A stretch of DNA of 64,000 nt from Mycobacterium pseudokansasii (GTDB lineage Bacteria; Actinomycetota; Actinomycetes; Mycobacteriales; Mycobacteriaceae). The notes beneath the pieces were generated by a model. It had not been told where the DNA came from. It saw only the letters and a program-made list of their open reading frames with translations, and did not search any database. Shown here piece by piece: positions 1-9,106 of this stretch; position 1 is the stretch's first letter; each line of letters begins with the position of its first letter. Made by a program: the position numbers and the translations under genes. The stretch spans positions 2,232,001 to 2,296,000 of the forward strand of contig NZ_UPHU01000001.1 in the NCBI RefSeq assembly GCF_900566075.1, given 5' to 3'.

Positions 1-1512
1 TGGAAGTCCGCCAACAAGCTGCGGGGGTCTATAGGGGCGAGCCAATACAAAGACGTGATCCTTGGCCTGCTGTTCCTCAAGTACTTGTCGGACGCTGATA
101 CCGAGCAGCGCACCGCAATCGGGGCGACGTTGTCGGCGGGCGGCACGGACGGCGGTGCGTTCACGGTGCCGCCGAACGCCCGATGGGAGTTCCTGGCCGC
201 ACATGCCGAAGGCAAGTCGGTGATCGCCGGTGAACCAGAGAAGAGCATCGGTGCGCTGATCGACGAGGCGATGGACGCAGTGATGCAAGCTAATCCGGCG
301 CTTGCCGTGAGCCTGCCTCGGATGTACAACCGGGACAACATCGACCAGCGCCGGCTCGGTGAGCTGCTCGGACTGTTCAGCACGGCACGTTTCAGCCGCC
401 AGGGTGAGCATCGCGCGCGGGACCTGATGGGGGAGGTGTACGAGTACTTCATCGGCAACTTCGCTCGCGCGGAGGGAAAGCGGGGAGGGGAGTTCTTCAC
501 TCCCGCGAGCGTGGTCAAGGTGATCGTGGAGGTGCTGGAGCCGTCACGCGGTCGGGTCTATGACCCGTGCTGCGGCTCCGGCGGCATGTTTGTGCAGACG
601 GAGAAGTTCGCTTACGAGCACAGCGGCGACGTGAATGATATTTGTATCTACGGCCAGGAGAGCGTTGAGGAGACCTGGCGAATGGCCAAGATGAACCTCG
701 CCGTCCACGGTATCGACAACAACGGGCTCGGTACCCGGTGGGGTGACACGTTCGTCTGCGACCAGCATGCGGGCGTCCTGATGGACTGCGTGATGGCCAA
801 TCCGCCCTTCAACATCAAAGACTGGGCGCGTGACGAGAAAGATCCACGGTGGCGTTTCGGCGTTCCGCCCGCCAACAACGCGAACTACGCTTGGATTCAA
901 CACATCTTGTTCAAGCTTGCACCGGGTGGCAGGGCCGGGGTGGTGATGGCGAACGGCTCGATGTCGTCGAACTCTGGCGGCGAAGGCATAATTCGCGGCC
1001 ATATCGTCGAGGCAGATCTGGTTGCCTGCATGGTCGCACTGCCGGTTCAGCTGTTCCGCAGCACCGGGATTCCGGTATGTCTATGGTTCTTCGCCATGGA
1101 TAAGAAAGCGGGTCGTCAAGGCACGATCGACCGCTCCGGCCAGGTGCTGTTCATTGACGCGCGCGAATTCGGCCATCTGGTCGACCGAACCGAGCGGGCA
1201 TTGGCCGCCGAAGAAATCACGCTTATCGGCGATACCTACCACGCGTGGCGCGGAACGCGTTCGGCTGACTCGAAAAGAATTGCTTACCAAGATATTTCCG
1301 GATTCTGCAAATCTGTGACGTTGGCGGAGATAAGAGCGGCCAACTATGCACTCACCCCGGGCCGGTACGTGGACGCACCCGAAACCGAGTGCGGGCGTGA
1401 GTCGATCGGTGGCGAAATCACACGGTTGACGGAGGAGCTGTTGACGGCGCTGGACGAGTCGGCGCGTCTGGAGGCGGTGTTGCGCAAGCAGTTGAAGCGG
1501 CTCGATGCGTGA
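1..1512 (+). CDS. hsdM: Type I restriction-modification DNA methyltransferase subunit HsdM (5' end outside window)
   Basis: The frame is open from base 1 and reads WKSANKLRGSIGASQYKDVILGL, a conserved HsdM N-terminal region, so the true start lies upstream of the window and the GTG at 55 is internal. The protein would methylate adenine using SAM as part of an HsdM/HsdS complex. Visible motifs are the SAM-binding DPCCGSGG (about residue 190 of the visible part) and the catalytic ANPPF, typical of N6-adenine methylases. The helical N-terminal domain (FFTPASVVKVIVEVL just before motif I) is also typical. The C-terminus is intact. It matches M. tuberculosis Rv2756c. No intact specificity subunit follows, so activity would need an HsdS encoded elsewhere. 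Confidence 0.93.
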   Translation, partial: WKSANKLRGSIGASQYKDVILGLLFLKYLSDADTEQRTAIGATLSAGGTDGGAFTVPPNARWEFLAAHAEGKSVIAGEPEKSIGALIDEAMDAVMQANPALAVSLPRMYNRDNIDQRRLGELLGLFSTARFSRQGEHRARDLMGEVYEYFIGNFARAEGKRGGEFFTPASVVKVIVEVLEPSRGRVYDPCCGSGGMFVQTEKFAYEHSGDVNDICIYGQESVEETWRMAKMNLAVHGIDNNGLGTRWGDTFVCDQHAGVLMDCVMANPPFNIKDWARDEKDPRWRFGVPPANNANYAWIQHILFKLAPGGRAGVVMANGSMSSNSGGEGIIRGHIVEADLVACMVALPVQLFRSTGIPVCLWFFAMDKKAGRQGTIDRSGQVLFIDAREFGHLVDRTERALAAEEITLIGDTYHAWRGTRSADSKRIAYQDISGFCKSVTLAEIRAANYALTPGRYVDAPETECGRESIGGEITRLTEELLTALDESARLEAVLRKQLKRLDA

Positions 1513-1544
1513 GTGAGCTCGGCGCCGTGATCAGCGGTTTGTGA
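1509..1544 (+). pseudogene. Probable remnant of hsdS (specificity subunit) start
   Basis: A GTG start overlaps the hsdM stop (GTGA), the usual coupling for hsdS. It opens a frame of only 11 codons (VSELGAVISGL) before TGA at 1542. LGxVISG resembles the beginning of many HsdS proteins, which often start with a W/L-x-x-LG-x-x-x-x-x-x-G pattern. I see no further HsdS-like sequence before the permease gene at 1763. M. tuberculosis also carries only a shortened hsdS' here (Rv2755c). The assignment is an inference from position, coupling and eleven residues. Confidence 0.4.
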
Positions 1545-1580
1545 AGAAAGGTGAAACGCCGCCGCGGCATCCGGGCTCCA

Positions 1581-1607
1581 TAACGCCGGCCGTGATAATC
1601 GGCGTTT
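1581..1607 (+). terminator. Hairpin downstream of hsdM
   Basis: Arms AACGCCG (1582-1588) and CGGCGTT (1600-1606) form a 7-bp stem with an 11-base loop, followed by TTATC. It sits in the 218-base gap between the hsdS stub and the permease gene, where I see no coding sequence. It is a weak intrinsic-terminator candidate because there is no real T-tract. Confidence 0.3.
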
Positions 1608-1762
1608 ATCTATCAAGCGGCAACAGGTCTTGGACAGCGAGCTCCGCGGCGCGAAGAGTTATCAGTTGCCATGAATCACTCCGGGCGCAGGGATAAGAGG
1701 TCGCTGTTGGTTCTCGTTTACATCGGCGATCACGGTGTTGAGCCGACAGGAATTGCGCGCTG

Positions 1763-3085
1763 ATGGGGCTCCTCACTCAGTTTCGCAGTTTCAATTACCC
1801 CAGTCGTGTGCTGATGATCAACCATTTCGGCATCAACATCGGCTCCTTCATGCTGATGCCGTACTTGGCGGGGTATTTGACCGGGCCACTCGGGTTGCCT
1901 ACGTGGGCCGTGGGTTTGTTGATGGGCGTCCGCACCTTGTCCAACCAGGGCATGTTTTTGGTGGGTGGCACGTGGGCGGACCGACTTGGCTACAAGCCGC
2001 CGATCGCGGCCGGTTGCCTGCTGCAGACCGTCGCCTACACCATGCTGGCCGTCGCGCATTCGCTGCCGATGTTGGTGATCGCGGCCGCCGGAACGGGGAT
2101 TGCCGGGGCGCTGTTCACCCCCGCGGTGCGCGCCTATCTTGCCGTTGACTCCGGTGACCGCGGGGTTGAGGCGTTCGCGCTGTACAGCGTCTTCTACCAG
2201 GCGGGAGTCTTGTTGGGTCCGTTGGTGGGATTGGCGCTGCTGACGATGAATTTCAGGATCGTCGTTCTCGGCGCCGCCGGTGTCTTCGCCGCGCTTACTG
2301 TCGCGCAGCTGCTGGCACTGCCCCACCACCGGGCCGATCCACCCCAGTTGGCCCCCGAGTTGGGCCCCCAGTCGAGCCCCCGGTCGGGCCCCCAGTCGGG
2401 AAATGTGAAGCCTTCCATCCTGCAGGACTGGCGCATGATCGTGAGCAACCGGTCGTTCCTGTGGTTTGCCGCCTGTATGACCGGCCGCTATCTGCTGACT
2501 TTCCAGATATACCTTGCACTTCCGATTCAGGCCTCGGCCTTGGCTCCGCATCAGCAATCACTGTTGGTCGCAGCCATGTTCGCGGTATCGGGTCTGCTCT
2601 CGATCGTCGGCCAACAACACATCACCCGCTGGCTGGCGTCCCGATGGGAGCCGGGGCGCAGCCTATTGGTCGGGGCGGTGGTGATGGCTGCATCGTTCGT
2701 ACCGCTTGCGCTCGTTCCCACCGCCCACGAGCTAGGTACCGCGGCCGCCGTAGCGGCATTGTTGATGTCGACGCTGCTGCTGTCCATCGCTTCGACGGTG
2801 ATGTTTCCGTTCGAGATGCGCGCCGTCGTCCAATTATCCGGTGAACGGCTGGTGGCGACTCACTACGGGTTCTACAGCACCATAATCGGGTTTGGAGTCC
2901 TCGTCGGCAATCTCGGTATCGGATCACTGATGAGCTCCGCACGTCGCTGGAATGCCCACGAACTTCCTTGGATCGTAATGGTTCTCGTCGGGATGGTGGC
3001 CGCTTATGGGCTGCGCCGGCTAGACAGCCGCGCCCGTGAATCGATTTCGCCATCCGTCCCGTTGCGGCAGAAGTTGTTGCGTTAG
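1763..3085 (+). CDS. Major facilitator superfamily (MFS) transporter
   Basis: A 440-residue integral membrane protein with about 12 hydrophobic segments in two halves. The loop after segment 2 reads GGTWADRLGYKPP, the MFS motif A (G-x-x-x-D-R-x-G-x-[KR]), identifying a proton-coupled secondary transporter of the drug-efflux type. The central cytoplasmic loop is hydrophilic and carries a short tandem repeat (2342-2401). The ATG at 1763 is the first good start. The substrate cannot be told. I do not recall an ortholog at this position in M. tuberculosis, so with the neighbouring proline-rich gene it looks like an accessory insertion between hsdM and thyX. Confidence 0.85.
   Translation: MGLLTQFRSFNYPSRVLMINHFGINIGSFMLMPYLAGYLTGPLGLPTWAVGLLMGVRTLSNQGMFLVGGTWADRLGYKPPIAAGCLLQTVAYTMLAVAHSLPMLVIAAAGTGIAGALFTPAVRAYLAVDSGDRGVEAFALYSVFYQAGVLLGPLVGLALLTMNFRIVVLGAAGVFAALTVAQLLALPHHRADPPQLAPELGPQSSPRSGPQSGNVKPSILQDWRMIVSNRSFLWFAACMTGRYLLTFQIYLALPIQASALAPHQQSLLVAAMFAVSGLLSIVGQQHITRWLASRWEPGRSLLVGAVVMAASFVPLALVPTAHELGTAAAVAALLMSTLLLSIASTVMFPFEMRAVVQLSGERLVATHYGFYSTIIGFGVLVGNLGIGSLMSSARRWNAHELPWIVMVLVGMVAAYGLRRLDSRARESISPSVPLRQKLLR
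2342..2401 (+). repeat. In-frame 12-bp tandem repeat coding P-x-x-x tetrapeptides
   Basis: Five 12-base units encode PQLA-PELG-PQSS-PRSG-PQSG in the central loop of the MFS permease. The units differ by one or a few bases, which suggests replication slippage. The length is a multiple of three, so gain or loss of units would not break the frame. Confidence 0.7.
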
Positions 3086-3226
3086 CGGCAGCGTGATTTA
3101 TTGATTGCCGCAAGTGGGGAGGGAGGCGGATCGGAAGCCTCGCGAAGAAGCGACTGGGCTGGTCAATCTCGCACAATTGTCACGACCGATCGATGAGGTT
3201 GTGGATGACGTGAAAGGAATTTCGCA

Positions 3227-3688
3227 TTGAAGTTGAAGCAGAAATTGGCCAAATTCTGCGTCGCGGGCGCGCTCGGCGTCGCTGCGCTCGGCATTGGCGT
3301 CGTGGTGGCACACGCCGATCCGCCGCCAACGGAACCGGCAACGCCATCGGAATCGGCAACGCCAACACCGTCGCCGCCAGATTCACCCCCGCCATCAGAC
3401 CCGCCGCCACCGCAATCGTGGCCACCATGCGGATTGGGCGGTCAGTGTTCGCCGCGGTGTTGGCCGCCATGGGAACCGCCACCGGCACCGGGTGAACCGA
3501 CTCCCACATTCCCGGAACCGTGGCCACCCTTCGGCTTGGGTGGTACAAAGTTTTCGCCATGCCCGGCGCCCCCGCCTCCGCCCCCGGGCCAACCGTACCC
3601 ATCGCCGCCTCCCGCACCGCCGGCGTGGCCACCATGCGGCACCGGCGGTGAATGTTTTCCGGGCGGATTGCCACCTGGCTGGTACTAG
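3227..3688 (+). CDS. Secreted proline-rich protein with WPPxGxGG repeats
   Basis: A 153-residue protein starting at TTG, with a good ribosome site GAAAGGAA seven bases upstream. Residues 1-29 form a classical Sec signal peptide (KLKQK basic end, hydrophobic core, VVAHA-D cleavage), so it is probably exported. The mature part is about one third proline, with S/T-P stretches followed by three spaced modules, WPPCGLGGQC, WPPFGLGGTKFSPC and WPPCGTGGEC, and ends PPGWY. Six cysteines, all in or next to the modules, could form disulfides outside the cell. I do not recognise a named family. A cell-wall-spanning or surface role is an inference from composition. It is not part of the M. tuberculosis synteny here. 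Confidence 0.75.
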   Translation: MKLKQKLAKFCVAGALGVAALGIGVVVAHADPPPTEPATPSESATPTPSPPDSPPPSDPPPPQSWPPCGLGGQCSPRCWPPWEPPPAPGEPTPTFPEPWPPFGLGGTKFSPCPAPPPPPPGQPYPSPPPAPPAWPPCGTGGECFPGGLPPGWY

Positions 3689-3757
3689 GAGGTAACGACC
3701 CTTAATGGTCACGCGGCCTGCTGGGATGTCCCGGGTCGCCCCGCTAGGGTGAGCGCC

Positions 3758-4510
3758 GTGGCCCACACCGCCCCGCTACGCGTGCACCTGATCGCCAAGA
3801 CCGAGTTCTGGGCGCCGTCCGACGTGCCGTGGACCACCGACGCCGACGGCGGCTCGGCGTTGGTGGAGTTTGCCGGCCGGGCGTGCTACCAGAGCTGGTC
3901 CAAGCCCAACCCCAGGACCGCGACCAATGCCGGCTACCTCAAGCACATCATCGACGTCGGCCATTTCTCGGTGCTCGAGCACGCGAGCGTGTCCTTCTAC
4001 ATCACCGGGATCTCGCGGTCGTGCACCCATGAGTTGATCCGGCACCGCCACTTCTCTTATTCGCAGCTGTCGCAACGCTACGTGCCGGAAGGCGACTCGC
4101 AGGTCGTCGTGCCCCCGGGAATGGAGGACGACCCCGAATTGCAGCAGATCCTGACCGCCGCCGCCGACGCCAGCCGCGCCACCTACACCGAGTTGCTGAC
4201 CAAGCTGGAGGCCAAGTTCGCCGACCAGCCCAACGCTGTGCTACGACGCAAACAGGCACGCCAGGCCGCCCGTGCCGTGCTGCCCAACGCCACCGAGACC
4301 CGCATCGTCGTCACCGGCAACTACCGGGCGTGGCGGCACTTCATCGCCATGCGGGCCAGCGAGCACGCTGACATGGAGATCCGGCGGCTGGCCATCGAGT
4401 GCCTGCGTCAGCTCGCCGACGTCGCACCCGCGGCGTTCGCCGACTTCGAGGTCACGACCCTGGCCGACGGCAGCGAGGTTGCGACGAGTCCGTTGGCGAC
4501 CGAAGCCTGA
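3758..4510 (+). CDS. thyX: Flavin-dependent thymidylate synthase ThyX
   Basis: Makes dTMP from dUMP using methylene-tetrahydrofolate and FAD/NADPH. The ThyX signature RHRxxSxxxxSxR is present as [13 protein letters not shown] near residue 100, and the whole 250-residue chain closely resembles M. tuberculosis Rv2754c. I chose GTG 3758 ([15 protein letters not shown]) because it gives the M. tuberculosis length. A GTG at 3749 would add three residues. It is followed by dapA and rnj in the same direction, a conserved mycobacterial cluster. The AGGAGG at 3687-3692 lies well upstream and does not fit either start. Confidence 0.95.
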   Translation: MAHTAPLRVHLIAKTEFWAPSDVPWTTDADGGSALVEFAGRACYQSWSKPNPRTATNAGYLKHIIDVGHFSVLEHASVSFYITGISRSCTHELIRHRHFSYSQLSQRYVPEGDSQVVVPPGMEDDPELQQILTAAADASRATYTELLTKLEAKFADQPNAVLRRKQARQAARAVLPNATETRIVVTGNYRAWRHFIAMRASEHADMEIRRLAIECLRQLADVAPAAFADFEVTTLADGSEVATSPLATEA

Positions 4511-5482
<972 letters not shown>

Positions 5483-5501
5483 GTCGTAGGGCGAGCCACC
5501 C

Positions 5502-7178
5502 GTGAACGAAGACCTCCCGCCACCAGCTCCGTTGGCCGCGGGCGGATTACGGGTCACTGCGCTGGGCGGCGTCGGCGAAATCGGCCGCAACATGACGGTT
5601 TTCGAGCATCTGGGGCGGCTGCTGATCATCGATTGCGGGGTGCTGTTCCCCACCCACGACGAGCCGGGCGTCGATTTGATCCTGCCCGATCTGCGTCATA
5701 TCGAAGACCGCCTCGACGACATCGAGGCGCTGGTGTTGACGCACGCGCACGAGGACCACATCGGGGCCATTCCCTTCCTGCTCAAGCTGCGTCCCGACAT
5801 TCCCGTCGTGGGCTCCAGGTTCACCCTGGCGCTGGTCGCCGCCAAATGCCGTGAACACCGCATCAAACCGGTGTTCATCGAAGTCAAAGAGGGCCAGAGC
5901 AGCAGGCACGGAGTCTTCGAATGCGAATACTTCGCGGTCAACCACTCTATCCCCGACGCACTGGCCATCGCGGTCTACACAGGTGCGGGCACCGTCCTGC
6001 ACACCGGCGACATCAAGCTCGATCAACTACCGCTCGACGGACGTCCCACCGACCTGCCCGGCATGTCCCGGCTCGGCGACGCCGGCGTGGACCTGTTCTT
6101 GTGCGACTCGACAAACGCCGAGATCCCAGGCGTCGGACCATCGGAAAGCGAGGTGGGCCCAACGCTGCACCGGTTGATCCGGGGTGCCGAGGGCCGGGTC
6201 ATCGTGGCATGCTTTGCCTCCAATGTGGACCGGGTGCAGCAAATCATCGACGCCGCAGTGGCTTTGGGCCGGCGGGTGTCATTCGTGGGCCGGTCGATGG
6301 TGCGCAACATGGGTATCGCAAGGGAATTGGGTTTCCTGCGGGTGGCCGATTCGGACCTCATCGACATCGCTGCCGCGGAGATGATGCCGGCCGAACAGGT
6401 GGTGCTGATCACCACCGGCACGCAGGGCGAACCGATGTCGGCGCTGTCTCGAATGTCGCGCGGCGAACATCGCAGTATCACTTTGACTTCGGGTGATCTC
6501 ATCGTGTTGTCGTCGTCGCTGATCCCCGGAAACGAGGAGGCGGTCTACGGCGTCATCGACGAGCTCTCCAAGATCGGAGCTCGCGTTGTCACCAATGCCC
6601 AAGCGCGGGTGCATGTTTCCGGACACGCATACAGTGGCGAACTGCTGTTTCTGTACAACGGGGTACGGCCGCGCCATGTGATGCCGGTACACGGGACCTG
6701 GCGAATGCTGCGCGCCAACGCCAAGCTCGCGGCCGGCACCGGAGTTCCGGAAGAATCGATACTGTTGGCCGAGAACGGGGTCAGCGTCGATCTGGTTGGC
6801 GGCAGAGCATCGGTCGCCGGTGCCGTGCCGGTCGGAAAGATGTTCGTCGACGGGCTGATCACCGGCGACGTCGGCGAAATCACCCTGGGTGAACGGCTGA
6901 TCCTGTCGTCGGGTTTTGTCGCGGTGACCGTGGTGGTCAAGCGTGGCACCGGGCGCCCGGTGGCGGCGCCGCATCTGTATTCGCGCGGCTTTTCCGAAGA
7001 TCCCAAGGCGCTGGAACCCGCCGTGCGCAAGGTCGAAGCGGAGCTGGAATCGCTGGTCGCCGCCAGCGTCACCGATCCCACCCGGATCGCGCAGGGCGTG
7101 CGTCGCACGGTCGGCAAGTGGGTGGGCGAAACCTACCGCCGCCAGCCGATGATCGTGCCCACGGTGATCGAGGTCTGA
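5502..7178 (+). CDS. rnj: Ribonuclease J (metallo-beta-lactamase / beta-CASP RNase)
   Basis: A 558-residue bifunctional endo/5'-exoribonuclease acting in rRNA maturation and mRNA decay, the same length as Rv2752c. The zinc motif HxHxDH appears as THAHEDHIGAIPF (M. tuberculosis has G in place of the middle A). Further metal ligands lie in NHSIPD and HTGDIK, and the beta-CASP domain has ITTGTQGEP and VSGHAYSGE, followed by PVHGTWRM. It starts at GTG 5502, 19 bases after dapA, so the genes are probably co-transcribed. Confidence 0.95.
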   Translation: MNEDLPPPAPLAAGGLRVTALGGVGEIGRNMTVFEHLGRLLIIDCGVLFPTHDEPGVDLILPDLRHIEDRLDDIEALVLTHAHEDHIGAIPFLLKLRPDIPVVGSRFTLALVAAKCREHRIKPVFIEVKEGQSSRHGVFECEYFAVNHSIPDALAIAVYTGAGTVLHTGDIKLDQLPLDGRPTDLPGMSRLGDAGVDLFLCDSTNAEIPGVGPSESEVGPTLHRLIRGAEGRVIVACFASNVDRVQQIIDAAVALGRRVSFVGRSMVRNMGIARELGFLRVADSDLIDIAAAEMMPAEQVVLITTGTQGEPMSALSRMSRGEHRSITLTSGDLIVLSSSLIPGNEEAVYGVIDELSKIGARVVTNAQARVHVSGHAYSGELLFLYNGVRPRHVMPVHGTWRMLRANAKLAAGTGVPEESILLAENGVSVDLVGGRASVAGAVPVGKMFVDGLITGDVGEITLGERLILSSGFVAVTVVVKRGTGRPVAAPHLYSRGFSEDPKALEPAVRKVEAELESLVAASVTDPTRIAQGVRRTVGKWVGETYRRQPMIVPTVIEV

Positions 7179-7493
7179 CACTCGAACCGCGCCGTACGAG
7201 GTGGCCGTTCGAGCGCCCAACTGCCCCGGGCTTGCCCGCGCACAGTCGATCGAGGAGCAGGCGAACGCACCCGCCGCCTCGGCGATGCCCGCACGATGAT
7301 GTGACGACGGGCTGCTCAACGCCCGACATCGATTGGCGTTTCCCACCCGCTTAGCGTGCAGCCGCAGGAAAAGCTACAATGACTACTGTTGCCAGCAATT
7401 ACAGTTTGGATCCCCGGACTGATGACATTGTGCCGGAAGACTTTGCAGTTTCACGTCCTATTTTCATGCCGTAGTTCCACGCCGAGGAGAGAT
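7179..7493. other. Intergenic stretch without a convincing gene
   Basis: This is the first part of a 572-base gap between rnj and the condensation-like gene; the rest holds the possible small gene at 7494 and about 160 further bases without other structure. A 31-codon ORF at 7379-7474 has an AGGAA eight bases before its ATG, but roughly half of its third codon positions are A or T, unlike mycobacterial genes. No RNA gene was recognised. Confidence 0.5.
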
Positions 7494-7589
7494 ATGTTCC
7501 GCAACACGGTCTGCTGTCAGGAGTCCCTCTTCCAGCAAGTGGAAACCGCGTACTCGAGCCCGGTCTTCGTGGCTGACGCCATCGGTTAG
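7494..7589 (+). CDS. Possible small peptide gene (31 aa)
   Basis: ATG 7494 is preceded by GAGGAGA (7484-7490), three bases away, and opens a 31-codon frame starting MFRNTVCCQE and ending VADAIG. By my count 26 of the 31 codons end in G or C, the bias expected of a real mycobacterial gene and clearly higher than in the flanking DNA. The peptide has an adjacent Cys-Cys pair, is otherwise polar, and has no signal peptide. I know no family. It lies 161 bases before the condensation/acyltransferase-like gene in the same direction, so a peptide substrate or a leader peptide are both conceivable. Both are speculation. Confidence 0.35.
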   Translation: MFRNTVCCQESLFQQVETAYSSPVFVADAIG

Positions 7590-7750
7590 CAAGAACGCCG
7601 CCGGTTAGCGGGGGGCAGCTATGGCGCCTTCATTGCATGGCGTAGCGGGATGCATGCACTCGCTACGTCCGGTGTCTGATTCCAGAGCCGGCAAGGGGCC
7701 TCGATCTGCCGGCGTTGCGCCGGCGACGCGTGACATCAGATGAATTCCGT

Positions 7751-9076
7751 ATGCCGCTAGACAATCGACTCGCGTTCGATGATCAAGCGAGGTTTCTGGC
7801 ACTGCGCGCGACCGGTCTGGCACCGGTGGCTCAGTGGGTGTGGGTTTACCAGCGCCCGGTCGACCTGGATGGTCTGAGGCGTTTTCAGCGCAATCTTGGT
7901 CGTGGGCTGTTGGGACGGCGGATCGAGCGTTCTCCGCTGCCATTCGCCCGGCATCGGTGGATCTCACCAGGGGGCTCGTCGGACAGTGATGTCGCCCGGC
8001 ACTCCCGTCCGCGTGCGGAGTTAGTCGACTGGGCCGACGGACGGGCGCAACTGCCTGTCGATCCGGAATGGGGCCCTGGCTGGCATCTCGGCGTGCAATC
8101 GTTTTCCGACGGCTCGACGGGCGTCAGCTTGGTGGCTTCGCACTGCCTGGTAGACGGGGTCGGTGGCGGACTCGCGATTGCCGATGCGATCAAGGGCGGT
8201 GTGGGCGATCTCGGCTATCCGCCACCGCGTTCAGGTACTCGACTGGCCGCAGCGCTGTCCGATGCCCGCCAAACCTTGCAGGGCTTACCCGAGAGTGCCC
8301 GCGCACTGGTGGCGGCGACCAAGCTTGCCCGGCGTCGCACGCGACACAAGGCGCCGTCCGGGTCATCGCGGCCGCTCGTCATCGATGCGGGCAAGGGTGA
8401 CGCCGTTGCGATGCCGGCTATCGTCGTCTTTGTTGATCTTGACGATTGGGATTCCCGCGCGAAAGCTCTTGGCGGCACGAGTAATTCGCTGTTCACAGCG
8501 TTTGCCGCGAAACTTGCCGAGCGAGTGGGATGTCCACGTGCCGACGACGGCCGGATCCAGGTGGGCATCACCGTCAACGACCGCTTCGAGGGCGATATGC
8601 GTGCGAACGCATTCTCGCTCGCGACCGTCGATGTCGACCCGACCGGCCTCACAACGGATTTGTCCGGTTTGCGGACCAGCATCAAACACGCTCTCGCTGC
8701 TGTGCCTGGGGCAGTTGCCGAGTCGGCGCAGCTCCAACCGTTGATCCCGATGACGCCCGAGTGGCTGGCGAGACGAATGACCGGCGCATTGTTGGCGACC
8801 CCAGCGGTGGGCTGCTCCTACCTTGGCGACGTCGACCCGATGATTGGCCGGCCCGACGGCAGCGATGCGGATTCATTCTTCGTGCGAGGGGTCACGCAGC
8901 ACGTAACGCGACAGATCGTCGAGCAGGTGCGTGGCATGACCGCCGTATCGGGCGGGCGCATCGGCGACAAGGTTTCTATTGCCGTCATCGTCTACGACCT
9001 AAATTCCAAGTCTGACCTGCGTGAGCTGGCCGCAGAAGCACTGACGGAGTTCGGCCTGAGCGGCGCGATCGTCTAG
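7751..9076 (+). CDS. Condensation / acyltransferase-superfamily protein (PapA / WS-DGAT-like)
   Basis: About 441 residues. Near residue 130 it has SHCLVDGVGGG, the HxxxDG active-site motif of CoA-dependent acyltransferases (NRPS condensation domains, PapA, wax-ester synthases) with the first His replaced by Ser. Later it has NDRFEGDMRANAFSL, resembling the second structural motif (N-R) before the DFGWG-like region, which is not obvious here. The family joins acyl chains to alcohols or amines. There is no carrier-protein or adenylation domain, so it would act as a stand-alone enzyme. ATG 7751 is taken as the start; GTG 7730 and TTG 7715 are in frame, and no strong ribosome site decides. I do not recall an ortholog at this place in M. 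tuberculosis. Confidence 0.65.
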   Translation: MPLDNRLAFDDQARFLALRATGLAPVAQWVWVYQRPVDLDGLRRFQRNLGRGLLGRRIERSPLPFARHRWISPGGSSDSDVARHSRPRAELVDWADGRAQLPVDPEWGPGWHLGVQSFSDGSTGVSLVASHCLVDGVGGGLAIADAIKGGVGDLGYPPPRSGTRLAAALSDARQTLQGLPESARALVAATKLARRRTRHKAPSGSSRPLVIDAGKGDAVAMPAIVVFVDLDDWDSRAKALGGTSNSLFTAFAAKLAERVGCPRADDGRIQVGITVNDRFEGDMRANAFSLATVDVDPTGLTTDLSGLRTSIKHALAAVPGAVAESAQLQPLIPMTPEWLARRMTGALLATPAVGCSYLGDVDPMIGRPDGSDADSFFVRGVTQHVTRQIVEQVRGMTAVSGGRIGDKVSIAVIVYDLNSKSDLRELAAEALTEFGLSGAIV

Positions 9077-9106
9077 CGGCCGGCTCCACTGCTGACAAGG
9101 CAGAAT

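Noticed and set aside
3705..3752. 15-codon ORF between the proline-rich gene and thyX, with AGGAGG upstream, whose TGA overlaps a GTG of thyX
   Set aside because: The AGGAGG is 12 bases from the ATG, too far for efficient use, and the ORF has no other support; thyX probably starts at 3758.
3395..3766. Gly-rich open frames antisense to the proline-rich gene that look like PE_PGRS fragments
   Set aside because: They are the mirror of CCN proline codons; no PE domain, no start or ribosome site.
7379..7474. 31-codon ORF with AGGAA eight bases before the ATG
   Set aside because: About half of the codons end in A or T, unlike mycobacterial genes, and the frame closes at TAG with no recognisable product.
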